In this document: one piece after another, positions 46,316-57,594 of the stretch
How the letters are laid out: each line of letters begins with the position of its first letter
Numbering within the stretch: position 1 is the stretch's first letter
DNA from: Chalciporus piperatus
Taxonomy: Eukaryota > Basidiomycota > Agaricomycetes > Boletales > Boletaceae
Direction: 5' to 3'
NCBI GenBank assembly: GCA_038093975.1
Contig: JBBPTG010000105.1
Location: forward strand, 1 to 64,000
Length of the DNA stretch: 64,000 bases
Made by a program: the position numbers and the translations under genes
The notes under the pieces: generated by a model
Database searches by the model: none
Seen by the model: the letters and a program-made list of their open reading frames with translations, nothing else
What the model was told of the DNA's origin: nothing

Positions 46316-47033
46316 CAGTCGACTCCCTCATAACCCATACCTGTCGGGATAGCCTCAAAGGTATGGGTTACTAGGGAGTATGGGTTGTGCAAACGACCCC
46401 TATCCACCGCTTCGAACTCGTAAATTTTTCTCCCTTTCATATTAAGCTTCATAGTATTGATATAGTAGGTTTATGAAGCTAAGTAAAATAATCAGTAAAT
46501 TTGGTATCCTGCATCTCGACCGCCCAAGTCTGCTATCCAAATGACCCCAACACAAGGTAATAACCTCTAGTTTGTGGGCGAACAAGTCGTCAAATGCCCC
46601 GACATATTTCCACAAAATTATTGCTGCCCACTTCGCGACGTGTGGGATCCGGTGTGGACACATCAATATCATCATCATCACCTCTATTCATCTCCCTCAA
46701 CTTCTTTGCATCCATCACGGACTCGAAAATATCCTCGTCCGTCGCCCCAACCATGTTGTGTGTCTCGTCCGCTGGGTTCAGAAGTTCCGTGATGTTCATC
46801 GAAGCCAACGGGAAGAAAACATTTTCGTACAAAATAACAATAATTTCCTATTTTGGACAGCCTCGGCATTATCCACCCCTTACCATAACCCATACCTGCC
46901 CACAAAACCTATGGGGTATGGGGTATTGGATATGATCCCAAAATCCCTGCAAACCAACTCGGGAAATCCAAAAATGTATGGGTTACAAGGGAGTATGGGT
47001 TATACCTGGCATGGGTTATGAGGGAGTCGACTG
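46316..47033. mobile_element. Deleted pogo/Tc1-mariner-type DNA transposon
   Basis: 718-bp element flanked by TA on both sides (46314-46315 and 47034-47035). Both ends begin CAGTCGACTCCCTCATAACC and are inverted copies identical over 23 nt, continuing with one mismatch. The CAGT start and TA duplication are the signature of the pogo/Fot1 branch of Tc1-mariner. Subterminal GTATGGGTTAC...GGGAGTATGGGTT motifs occur near each end (46360-46388 and 46974-47002). Inside, the minus strand keeps the C-terminal tail of a transposase (next entry); the catalytic and DNA-binding parts are gone, so it is non-autonomous. The perfect termini suggest a fairly recent insertion. Confidence 0.88.
46442..46832 (-). 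pseudogene. C-terminal remnant of pogo-type transposase
   Basis: Minus-strand frames read DEDIFESVMDAKKLREMNRG, DDDIDVSTPDPTRREV and, after a frame change, KYVGAFDDLFAHKLEVI. This acidic tail with ARREAL-like and FDDPFARKLE-like phrases is typical of the C-terminus of pogo/Fot1 transposases in basidiomycetes. The DDE catalytic core is absent, and at least one frameshift and stops are present, so no active enzyme is encoded. Confidence 0.65.
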
Positions 47034-47035
47034 TA

Positions 47036-48453
47036 CACGTTTCCTCCAAATGGTCATATTAAAATTGCGGGGAAGATCCTGATTCGTAAAATCATGTCAT
47101 AAGACCGTCACCGAAGAGCTGGGTCAGGCATTCCCTCTAGCTTTCGGTCACACACGTGGGTAATTGTCATCTCGTCATAAAGACCCACAAAAGACTTATC
47201 TGATAACGCTTTCACACATCTCTGCGTCACTGGTGGGTCGTCCGAATGTCGCACTTTTTGGCGATCAATGTGATTATGGCACAACGTACGAACCACTGAC
47301 CCGGAGCATCGTGTGTGCTCCGAGTGCGGCGGACATATCGCGGGGACACTGGCTACACACAGGTGTGCGCAGTGTCGTCAATATAAACCGGTCACATTGC
47401 ACTGATGCCGAATGGTAACGTAGGTTCGTTATTCGCACCTTGAGGTTGAGAGCGTTCACGGGTTTGATGTGATCGACCATTTCACGCGAACGATGCATTA
47501 TCCACGCGTGCGAGTGTGATCGTTATCTACTCGGCAGGTTCTTCTGCCGGCCGCACAAAACGCTGCTTCGCCAACTTTGGTGCTGACGAGTAACCGAGGT
47601 GAAGTGAACGCCGCTAGTACTGTTGTGAGTCGGTCACGATCAGTCTGCTCCGCCGGATGTACCACCTCAAACTCAGCGAATTGCGCGTTGGAATGATGGA
47701 CCTTGAGCTTCGATGTGTGTGTGCGAAGACAATGCTTTGAATAACTTTTGATTGGGTTTGAAACGCAGCGATCGATTCGTGTCGGTCGTCGCGCGACGCC
47801 AGAGTGTCAGTGTCAGGGTAATGACAGAAGCGTGGGAGCAACCTTACTTCAAGTTACATGCGGGCCCTGCGAGTAATGCAACATGATATGGGGAGCCATG
47901 AAATGTTTTTTTCTTCTTACTGTATCATACAGTGGGGTGCCATGGGGATGAAGGGTGGTAAGCCATAGTTGGGTGACAGCGCCGATGAGCGGCTCGGTGG
48001 CAGTTTCAGTCACAGGCTGTGAAGCAGGTTTAGATGAAGGGGTCTTCAAGTTGAGTGTGGTGTTCGACGGTCAGAGGCTGTCCGTGGAAATGGGTGAGGG
48101 GATTTAGGAATGAGTGAGGGGGAAAGTATAAATTGGAATACTGATCGGAGTGGGATTGCATGGAATGTACGGGCCTTATCCACCGCTCAATGCGAGAATA
48201 TGTACTTGTCTGTCATGTGGAAAGTTGATGAGCAACACGACTTTAGGAGTCGCCACTGCGGCCAGTCCCTAAGGCAGGCTGAAGACCTGAATTTCCCGGC
48301 CCGACACTCTTTTCTTTCGAACAAGGGTCTGCTTCTGATTTAGAGCGCTTAGCGTGTATCTCGTCACATGTACACTCGAGCGGCTATTCAAGTTCAACTT
48401 ACCACCGTACACGAGGTTAATGCTGTAGAGCACCCTTGGGTCTGACCGCCTTC
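47036..48453. other. Intergenic, no supported gene
   Basis: 1.4 kb with only short open frames (up to 84 codons). No repeats, tRNA or family likeness detected. The right end is the promoter of the WW-like membrane protein. Confidence 0.45.
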
Positions 48454-51374
48454 ATGTCCCTTTCATATGCCCTCATAACGAAGCTTTTGCGCTGGCTAAC
48501 TCGCATCTACAAGCTTTGGCCTCAGGTGGGGTTCTCTCGGTCAAATGCCACCCTGATCCGGCTTGTTCTTTCGCTCTGCAAAAGCTTTTGGTCCCGTCTA
48601 AATCCAAGCAACTCTACCAGTTGTCCTACTCATCACGATCATCGTCATACGAACCCGACGCCTCCGAGCAAAGCCGACGAACGCGTGTACCTGTCATGTC
48701 TACCACCGTCCATTCAAGTTCAAGAAGCGACCCCACGAACCAGCCCGGAAACAGAAAGGTCCTTTCCGGACGGTTCCCCGCTTGCTCCAGCTTCAGGGTA
48801 CACTGCCTCCACACGGACTGAATCCGACTCGTCCTCTGAAGCGACTTACAACGACTCTCGCGGTACGATGACGATTCCAACCCTACATCTTGGCGAAATT
48901 GTCGATATGGGCGCGGATGAAGATGATCCTTCGGCGATTACGCTCAATCATGAGTCAGAGTCCGATGGAGATGCGAGCGCGAGCGAAGGGTATTTGAGCA
49001 GCCGCGGTACGCAGACACGCCGCGTTACATTCGAGTCTCCGACATCGGGAAATGATACCGACAATCCTCGTACTCGTTCTCATCAACGGCTGGGAAAGCG
49101 AACGTACAAGCCTCTAACTGCCGGCGAGATGATGAATTATAGGTACGGGAGGAAAGGACAGGCGTAAGCAACTGTTTCTGGATCGTTTTCGAACGCTGTC
49201 GTGCTCATATATCGTCGTGACGTGGCTTATAGTGATTGGAAGAAGTCAAATAAAGAATCGATAGACCCAGGACGTAGGGATTATACCGAGTACGTGTTTA
49301 TTCTTATGTTTTTCATGCGAGGAACACCATCCTTCGGACTTTACTCACAACAACGTTTTCAGTAAATGCCCGGCAGGATGGGTTCGTCATGTCCAAGCAG
49401 AGGGTGCACAATACTTTTACCACACTGAAAAAGCGAGTTTCCAGTCACGTTCACTTGCTCTAGTTGAGACTGATCTTCTCTAAAGAAAGTGCTCACGGAC
49501 ACCGATATCATGAACCACGAAAAGTTGATGTCATTAGCACTACGCGCAGCACAATCCCTGCATAGTGCTGCTCGTCATCAAAACGTTGATATTTCCGGTG
49601 ATATTGAGCTCGTTCTCGAGCGTGAGGTTAAGAAAAAGACATGGATGTACTATTTCGTGGACCATGCGGCGCAAGTGGTGTTTTGGATTCATCCTGTGCG
49701 TCAAAAGAAAATAGTCGGAAATGTCAGAGGCATCACGCGCAAGTCACATCTCAGTAAGCTCACGTTTGACTGAATTTCCATTCGAGCTGGTGCTCACATC
49801 TGACAGAGTATGCAATGGAAAACCAGTACTGGTATGCTCTAATCGACTCGCAGGGTGAGTACAAAATTCGTGTGGGAAAGCGGCTGATCGACAATTGATC
49901 ATAGGTACTCAAGGTTCAGTTTCGTTTACAGGATGCATCGGGAGATGTTCCCTCTGAACCGACCAATCCCTTTGAGGGTTCTCAAGTCGCTCAAGGCAAC
50001 TTTGACTCATGCTCAAACAGGTATGGGGATTCTTGACTCTGATATAGACACTTTCTGACCGTAAGACTGAGCATAGAAGCGATCACATCGGAGACATCTC
50101 TTCCCCCCTTCGACGCCGACGAACTTGGTAGGTTCGTTGATCTGGTAGGCAGGATGGAAGGTAAGATTGATCGCTTCGAACTTGAGAGCATCAACTGACG
50201 CGTGATGTCAGAGGGCGCCCTGGAGGGACAATCGGACACCATTTGCGCCATCGGTAAGGTTCGCGACTAGAAAGTCCTACTTTTGATTGACTCGACTTTA
50301 GCCAGGCTGATCCGCTTGTTTGGTAAGGACCACTCGCATCCTGGATCGTCTTGCTCATTTTTCTGGGTAGCCGACAGTAAATTTGTGAATTTCTACGGTG
50401 AAATCGGTGCTCGCCTCAATTCGGACCAGTCCGTATATTCTGCTGGAGACTATAAACCGTCAAAGATTTTGCCTGTGCTCGATATCTTTTTGTTCGGATC
50501 GGCATCTGACCATCTCAGGACGCTCAAAGCTTTATGGGTTGATCGCACCGTCAACTTTCCTCGATGGAAAGGTTTCATTAACAAACTCTTGGCAGAGTGG
50601 AATAGCTTCACCATATACGTGAGTCATCGCTCATCTCTAAGAATTGGTGCCTCCACTCACCAGCGAGCAGTCTACGGTCATGTTGGCTGTCAACGTGAGT
50701 TTACTAGGAAACCCAAGCTTGCAAGACACAATCACAGCTAACCCACAACGTCGCGCGGGGCTCATTTCGATATATCTGTCCTTGGCTTGTATCGTCGGTT
50801 CGATGATGATCTCTGTCGTGCTCGTCGGACAGGCTCGTGGTCAGGGGAGGCAATCAGCCAGAGGTGCTGTAAGTCCCGCACGTTTTGCTTTTCCCAAGAC
50901 GGTATTTCTGAGTCGGTGGCTGTCTTGAAGGCGCAGTTCTTGAGCAACATGACCCACTCTGTGCTCGGTTTGGAAGCCCTCGCGATCATGCAGAGTGTGC
51001 CCTACGCGCTTCTCGTCTGGGGGTGCGTGTCACTTTGGTCCATCCTTGTCAATAAGCTCACATTGAGGTTTATTAGAATGTTATTCTTCGTCTTGGCTCT
51101 CGCGTTCATCATCTTTGGCTCCCAGCAATCCGTCATCATCGCCGTCATATCACCCGCATGGGTCGTAGTCGCTTCACTCTGCATGTGGCCCGTGTGGGGA
51201 AGTCGAAGCCGACGTGAGTCAGCGCACAAGGTTTGGGAGCGGATGGTTAAGGAGTTACAACAACATCTATATCTACCGAGGTTCAGGCTGCCACCGAGGT
51301 TCAGGATGATACCGAGGTTCAGGATGACCCCGACATTGCCGACGTCAATGCCATCTTCTGCTGAGGGATTGTAG
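48454..51374 (+). CDS. WW-like domain protein with C-terminal membrane helices (Agaricomycete family)
   Basis: About a dozen exons; supported joints include 49163/49233, 49289/49363, 49436/49496, 49753/49807, 49831/49905 and 50020 onward. The N-terminal exon is long, Ser/Thr rich and acidic. The centre has two WW-like strands, GWVRHVQAEGAQYFYHTEK and WMYYFVDHAAQVVFWIHP, then ENQYWYSRFSFVYRMHREMF. The C-terminal half is hydrophobic with about four helices (SIYLSLACIVGSMMISVVLV, LEALAIMQSVPYALLVWG, LFFVLALAFIIFG, VISPAWVVVASLCMWPVWG). I know this arrangement only from unnamed mushroom proteins. WW-like modules usually bind Pro-rich peptides; nothing more can be said. The last 25 codons show frame ambiguity (see findings). 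Confidence 0.78.
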
Positions 51375-51693
51375 ATTGTTTTGTGCTGTGTTGAATGAAT
51401 TCTGTGGTGAGTTTTTTTTTGGGTGGTGGTGGTCTATTGACGGTGCTGATCGCTGGATTAGGGATGTATCGTTTCAACGGTTGTCATGTGCTGTACCTGC
51501 TAGATTTAACGGGATTTATACCCTTTGTCTGTATCAAGATCACAGTCTTCTTTCGCGTCGGAGTCATTGTCGTGCGGACGGGCTCGATTAGTCTGGGACA
51601 ATGCAAGGCTGATACTGACTTTGTAAACCACGTTGGCGACGAGAACACAGAGACACCTAGATAGCCAAGACAGGCAAACAAACGTGAATCCAA
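51375..51693. other. Intergenic between convergent genes
   Basis: 3' flanks only; a T9 and a G-rich stretch (ggtggtggtgg) near 51412-51431. No gene recognised. Confidence 0.45.
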
Positions 51694-52100
51694 CTAATCA
51701 CTCCAACCATCATATTCATATTCATTCCCCTCGACAACCTCTCCCCTATCGTCCTCAAGTTCCTCTTCACCCTCTTCGCTAGGATGATTCTCGTCGTCAG
51801 GCTCGTCCTCGAGTCCAGCAGTGAAACCGAGATATTTCATGAGTCGTTCACGCCTCTTTTCCGGTGGGGTGCCCTTTTCAAAGGGTGGGAGGTGGAACTG
51901 TTGAGCGAGAGCGTCGACGTCGGATTCTTTGAAAAGACGTGAGTGAATGCAGGCAGCGAAAAAGTTCAACGGGGAGGCTTACCGGAGATATTCGGTGTCC
52001 TTCCGATGGTTAGACGGCCGCCGCTGGCGGTGTAATATAATGGACCGTCTGGACCCATGAGCTGAGAGTCGTCTTTAGCCATGCGATTATAAACTCTCAT
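51694..52100 (-). CDS. Small acidic protein, unknown function
   Basis: Exons 52100..51983 and 51926..51694, split Glu codon, 116 residues. The N-terminal part (DGPLYYTASGGRLTIGRTPN) leads into a helical segment SESDVDALAQQFHLPPFEKG and KRRERLMKYLGF; the last 40 residues are almost all acidic (EEGEEELEDDRGEVVEGNEY). The body looks conserved but I do not recognise it. It shares a 227-bp divergent promoter with the thymidylate kinase gene. A longer N-terminus through an upstream exon cannot be excluded. Confidence 0.6.
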
Positions 52101-52327
52101 CGGCTGAAGTGCCAGGCTAATTAACGACACACGTCAGCGATGAATTGAACAAAAAGGACATGGACACGATGGCACGATTGGCACGGACTCACTCTCTCTT
52201 ACCGCTGAGATATGATCGACTTGTTGTTGGACGGATTCTGTATGTACATAGGGGTCATGGCATGATGTATCATAGCTCGATCGATTTAGCCGACCTCTTC
52301 TGCCATTCACCCACCTTTGTACCACAA

Positions 52328-53252
52328 ATGTCACCAACCCGTGGCGCATTCATCGTCATCGAAGGGCTCGACAGATCCGGAAAGACGACCCAAGCAGCCC
52401 GTCTACTCGCTCGTCTCCAATCCGATGCCACCCCAGACTCGCACTCGCACTCGCCGCCCAAAGCCGTGCTCTTCAAATTTCCTGGTCAGGACCAATTCTT
52501 TGCCCAAACTTTGGACTTGTTCCATTCTGACTATCCCTCCGTTCTTATCTGCCCCGCGTGTCAACGAACGTGATGCTCATGACGACATACACGATGCCTC
52601 TTCTCGACCGCCGATTTTAATTTTAATTAATTCACGATGAGCGACAAACAGACCGCACGACAGCGATAGGAAAGATGATCGATGCCTATCTGCGCTCCGA
52701 ATCCGATCTCGACGACCATGCCATCCATCTCCTCTTTGCAGCCAACAGATGGGAACTTGCGTGAGTCCCTCTCACTCCCATGTCCTAACTCGCTCACCCA
52801 CCCTACCCACTCGCACCACAACCTTGATTAGCTCGACCATCCAAACACATCTCGCATCGGGAACATCCATCATCGCAGACCGTTACGCCTTCTCCGGCAT
52901 CGCCTTTTCCGCACAAAAATCCTCACCGTCTCTCACATACGAATGGTGTCGAGCACCCGAAATAGGTCTCCCAGCACCTGATCTCACGCTCTTCCTCGAC
53001 GTCACCCCAGAAGTAGCGATGCAACGAGGTGGATACGGGGAAGAGAGATACGAGAAACGGGAGGTGCAGACGAGAGTGAGAAAAATGTTTGAAAAGATTA
53101 GACAAGAGATGGGAGATCGGTGGATCGTCATAGATGCGGGACAGGATCAGGATAGCGTTGCACAGGATATCTGGAATGCTGTAGCGCCGGTGTTGGGGAG
53201 TGTCGACAAACCTGTGGCAAAACTCTGGGAAGACCTACAAGGATCATCTTGA
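52328..53252 (+). CDS. CDC8: Thymidylate kinase
   Basis: Three exons: 52328..52484, 52652..52760, 52832..53252; 228 residues. It phosphorylates dTMP to dTDP with ATP, the last dTTP-specific step, and is essential. The P-loop is GLDRSGKTT (residues 13-21), the conserved Arg/Asp substrate region includes HLLFAANRWE, and the DR(Y/H) motif is in SIIADRYAFSGIAFS. LPAPDLTLFLDV precedes the LID region (RGGYGEERYEKREVQ), where basic residues close over the nucleotides. Length and motif order match eukaryotic enzymes. The first intron (167 nt) is longer than usual here and contains an AT-rich tract. Confidence 0.95.
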
Positions 53253-53542
53253 TCCGAGGGAAGCACTGAGTTCTATGGCGAGGTCTTGCAGAATCGTAGT
53301 ACATGTGCTAATATATTGTGTAATATGGAAAACAAGGGTAAAAGGAGCGAGGAAATGTTATGCAAGGCATAGGGAGCGTCGATGTGTAGGGTCATCACCC
53401 ACAGGCAGACCAAGTAAGAAGATTAAAAGTTTGCACACATGAAATAAACCGCTTGCAATGCCAGACACACCTGAACAGTCCATAGCCTGAGATATCCAGA
53501 AAAAGGGAAAGAAATCATGCAAAACGCGTCGGCAGAGATTCG

Positions 53543-54868
53543 TCAATAACTTGAGGATAGTCTTGAAACGACCACAGCCAGCGCAATTAACACGCCCCAC
53601 CTCCACTTCTCCCAAATTATCTGACGCCAGGAAGTCGTCCATCCTTGGGGAACTGGTGGCTTATTCGTCAATGAGCTCGAGGGGTCCGGTGCCGCGCCGG
53701 TCGTCGGTAGATGTGGGTTCCGTCTGGCGATAATCTGTGACGCGTGGGTTGCTAAGGTAGACGACGGCATGTGGGAGGATGACGGACTGGCGGTACTTGC
53801 TGACTGTGCCGCAGTTTCTGCGTCCGGCTTCCCCCGCTCTCGCTCACCCATATTTGGCAAATCCTTTGGGGTCGGAGTGCAGTACTGCGAGAATGGAGAA
53901 GGATCAACGGAATGGCACAGGTAAAGTAAGGAACAAGAAAATCCACAGGAAAGCCGAAAGATGAGTCGTCAATCAATCTCCTGACAACATATGAAAGGTC
54001 GGTAACTTACATCCGGGAATGCTTCTTTAAACCGGGGCTGACTCAGGTTGAAGGAATGGCTCTTTCCTGCAAACGCTCTCTTGTGGTTGTCTGACGACGT
54101 GACAGATCCTGTAGTCATCTCATCGGACAGCATGAATGACAAGAGGCCGGTTAATCTAAAGATATAGAGTCAGCATGCGTATCATGCGGGGACCGGTGTA
54201 TTCGGCGAAAAGTGGAGTAACCGCAGTCATGATGATGATGATCACCGATACCTGGGGACATCTGAATTAACCTACATTGTTGCGCAACTCCAAGCAGGGT
54301 TCCACTGAAAATGTACAAGGGATTAGAGGCGATGGACGCAACAACGACGAAACGCAACGCACAGTTCCTGGGTGAAAGTCTGACATTGAGAAACAAATTT
54401 TCTTATCTGGTTGAAAGCGACCGGATGGTGTGAACATCTATAGGTCAATAGGTTAAGGGTGGCGTTACGGAGAACAAGGCAATAGAACGGACCTTGATAC
54501 CTGGTGGTTTGAAAGGGTATTCTGCAGGGAAGAGTAGAACTCCATGGTACTCTCCACCAGCGAAAGGTGAGTCAGGGGGACCGCGCTAGAGCCGACGATT
54601 GGGTTGAGTTAGATTCTAATAATGATTGAAAATCACACACGATAAGGTAATTCCCTGTTGGAAAAGGATCAGAAGGGAGTTCTCAAGGGATAGCGGGTGG
54701 ACTGACAAGTGAGGATGTTCTTTTCATCGGGAACAGCCCAGATGAATGGGGGTGGCTCCTTCTGCATGGTGATATACTCCTTCGTGAGCTGTAGAGCGTT
54801 GTTTAGCTGATAGATAGTGGTCATTTAATCATTTCACGTACTCGCTTCTGAGCAGCCTTGCTCGCCAT
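53543..54868 (-). CDS. UBC6: Tail-anchored ubiquitin-conjugating enzyme E2 (UBC6/UBE2J type)
   Basis: About seven exons from ATG 54868 to the stop at 53543; includes a 14-nt exon at 54654-54641. Sequence runs [72 protein letters not shown], then the active-site block [14 protein letters not shown] with the catalytic Cys, followed by [19 protein letters not shown]. The C-terminus is a Ser-rich linker and a tail anchor ([14 protein letters not shown]). UBC6 sits in the ER membrane facing the cytosol and serves ER-associated degradation with Doa10. The [10 protein letters not shown] block, rather than the HPN motif of other E2s, is diagnostic of this group. It is divergent from NLE1. Confidence 0.93.
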
Positions 54869-55007
54869 TGTTGCTGACGGTGTCGGAGAGATTGAACTCG
54901 CAGACGTGGATGTGGTGCAAGGCAAAAGCGCCTGTGCGGCGAGCATACACATCGGCCACCCCACAAACAAACACAAACACCCTGATTAGCCTGCCGGACC
55001 GAGTGAA

Positions 55008-55019
55008 TTAGGGTTAGGG
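55008..55019 (+). promoter_or_regulatory. Two-unit telomere-like TTAGGG motif in shared UBC6/NLE1 promoter
   Basis: TTAGGGTTAGGG, directly repeated, 140 bp upstream of UBC6 ATG and 223 bp upstream of NLE1 ATG. The same hexamer is the binding site of Tbf1/TRF-like proteins, which regulate ribosome-biogenesis promoters in several fungi. That NLE1 is such a gene makes the match suggestive. Confidence 0.5.
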
Positions 55020-55241
55020 TCGACTCCAGTGTACACTGCCCTGCGAAGTTGAACTACTGGGGGACAGGAACATTGCCATCAAATGACTGTGACACTGGAA
55101 TGATGAATTTGAGGGCGCAATCAAGGTCCCTTGATGAGGAGCTGCGAGGGGTGAGTCAGTGCCAGTACGGACAGGGGTTATTTGCCCCAATGGAGTAGAT
55201 GGAGATCAAAGTTTTCGCCGATACACTCCTCAAGGTCGACG

Positions 55242-57363
55242 ATGGCGACGCTCCTGCCACCACCGAAGAGAATAAAAGTGTACCATGGTGTACCAGAACC
55301 AGAACCAGAGCCGGTACGACCATCACCGAACGTGGTCGTGCAGTTCGTAAACGAACATGATGGCACACCGATCGCACCTGCCGTGAACCTCCCCGCAAAC
55401 GTCGCACGCGAGACACTTGAGGCACTCGTGAATCAGCTGCGCACAAAGGCAAGAAAAACACCCCACATATTATATGTTATATGTTTTGATCAAACTAATA
55501 TCTCCCTACAGGGAGAAGACGACGACCACGTGCCTTTCGCATTCCACGTCGCATTGCCAGAGGACGAACTAAAACCCAACGCACCGACCCGCATCGTCGT
55601 CTCAAAATCAATACAAGACGACGTTCTGAACCACCCCTCACAGGCATTCTCAGAAGAAAACATTCTCGTCGTTCGTTGTGCACCTCAGTCCGTGTTTAAA
55701 GTACGTCCGGCGACACGTTGCTCGAGTACCCTATCAGGTATGTATTGTCTTCACGTCACCACGCGCTCCATCCTTCACGGTGGCGAGAACGTATCTCACT
55801 CTGGTTTAGGTCATTCTTCTCCTATATTATGTGCTTCTTTCTCCCCGACTGGCACATTCCTCGCCACCGGGTCTGGCGACACCCACGTTAGGCTCTGGGA
55901 CCTCAACACAGAAACACCCTCACATACCCTCGTCGGTCATACCGGGTGGGTTCTTTGCGTAGAATGGGACCCGATGGAGCGTAAACTCGCTAGCGGTGGA
56001 CATGACGGTCAAGTCAGACTTTGGGACCACAAGACAGGAAAGCCTATCGGCGAGGCAATGAAAGGACACTCGAAGTGGGTGACTTCTCTCGCGTGGGAGC
56101 CAATCCACATGTAAGCATCATTTGGTCGAGATTCAGAGCATCAGAGAATCCGTGTGATTGATGGTCCGGAACAGAAACCCGACTTCACCACGCCTCGCAT
56201 CGTCATCCAAGGACGGCACAGTCCGCGTGTGGTCTACTGCCACCAGACGAGTGGAGTATGCCCTTGGTGGTCACACAGCTAGCGTCAATGTCGTCAAATG
56301 GGGAGGAGGAGGAAAAGGCGGCAAAGGAGTTCTGTACACCGCGAGCAGTGATCGCACTGTACGTGTGTGGGATCCACACGGGGTGAGATTCTTGGTTTCA
56401 GCTCACAACACAGCAATTGACCATCCGACAGGGTAGACAACTGATGATCCTCAAAGACCACGCACACTGGGTGACCACCCTTGCACTAAACACAGACTTT
56501 GTTTTGCGAACCGGTCCCTTTGACCACACCGGGAAAAGACCATCATCTGACGAAGAAGGTATGTCCTCCTGAATCCGCAGCTGCATAACCGCCTCATTCT
56601 GATTCTTCATTCCCCCCTTTCTTCCCGCGTAGCCCAAACACTCGCACTCAAACGTTACGACACCCTCATAGCACGCACACCCGAACTCCTCATATCGGGC
56701 TCTGACGACCACACCCTCTTCCTGTGGTCCCTCTTCGCATCGCCCACCCCTGACTCAGGAAACGGGAGCAGCAAAACGAAGCCCCTGAATCGACTCACAG
56801 GACATCAAAGACAGGTCTCACACGTCGCTTTCTCCCCAGATGGGCGATGGGCGGCGAGCGCGGGGTGGGATAGTGCTGTGCGTCTCTGGGATTGTACAGG
56901 AGGAGCTGGTAAGTCCGTCGTGGCATAAGTTGGGGATCTTGTCTTGCCCTTTTCTCATCCTGTGTGCGTCTTCTTTTTTTCTTCGTATAGGGAGCTTGGG
57001 TAAGTTCGTGGCGACGCTCCGAGGACATGTCGGTCCCGTCTATCGACTCGCATGGAGTGCGGATTCGAGGATGGTGGTTAGCGCGAGCAAGGATTATACC
57101 GTCAAGGTGCGTTGCCGGTCCCGGCCCGTCGTTGCATCTTCGTCCACGTTTCGGCTAATTCGTCCATCCATCGCAGATCTGGGATCTTAAGACGTATAAA
57201 CTTAAAAATGATCTTCCGGGACATACGGATGAGGTGTACTGTGTCGATTTCGTGGCCGACAAGGTCGTCAGTGGAGGACGGGATCGGACGGTCAAAATGT
57301 ACGATTTTTCTCTTTTGCTTTGCTTGCACGCTGGCTGACTCGTGTTGTAGATGGAAAAACTAG
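55242..57363 (+). CDS. RSA4: NLE1/Rsa4 notchless-type WD40 protein, 60S ribosome assembly
   Basis: Nine exons: 55242..55448, 55512..55737, 55810..56110, 56175..56382, 56432..56558, 56633..56908, 56991..57106, 57177..57298, 57351..57363; 531 residues. The N-terminal NLE (MIDAS-binding, ubiquitin-like) domain spans roughly residues 28-140 (VVVQFVNEHDGTPIAPAVNL), followed by eight WD40 repeats, for example GHTGWVLCVEWDP, GHSKWVTSLAWEP, DHAHWVTTLALN, GHQRQVSHVAFSPDGRW, GHVGPVYRLAWSADSRM, and the end GGRDRTVKIWKN. Rsa4 couples the Rea1/Midasin ATPase to pre-60S particles. The first intron has a GC donor (see findings). Confidence 0.95.
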
Positions 57364-57594
57364 AGGTGTATGATATATGTATATCTATGCACTGAATGAA
57401 ACCTTTCAAGGTTGATCACAGCACGTGCATCATACAACGAGTTCAGACAGTATGACATGACATGATCATTGGTTCGACCAGCAAGAAAGGCTACCAGCTC
57501 AATACGAGGCACAGCAAATTTTTTTTTTGGGGGGGGTTCTGTTTTTTAACTCCAAGTCGTCCCTTTTCCCTAGACGCCCTATTGACTTGACGAC

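Noticed and set aside
54151..54396. Short minus-strand frame with basic start in UBC6 region
   Set aside because: Belongs to the UBC6 introns and exon shadows.
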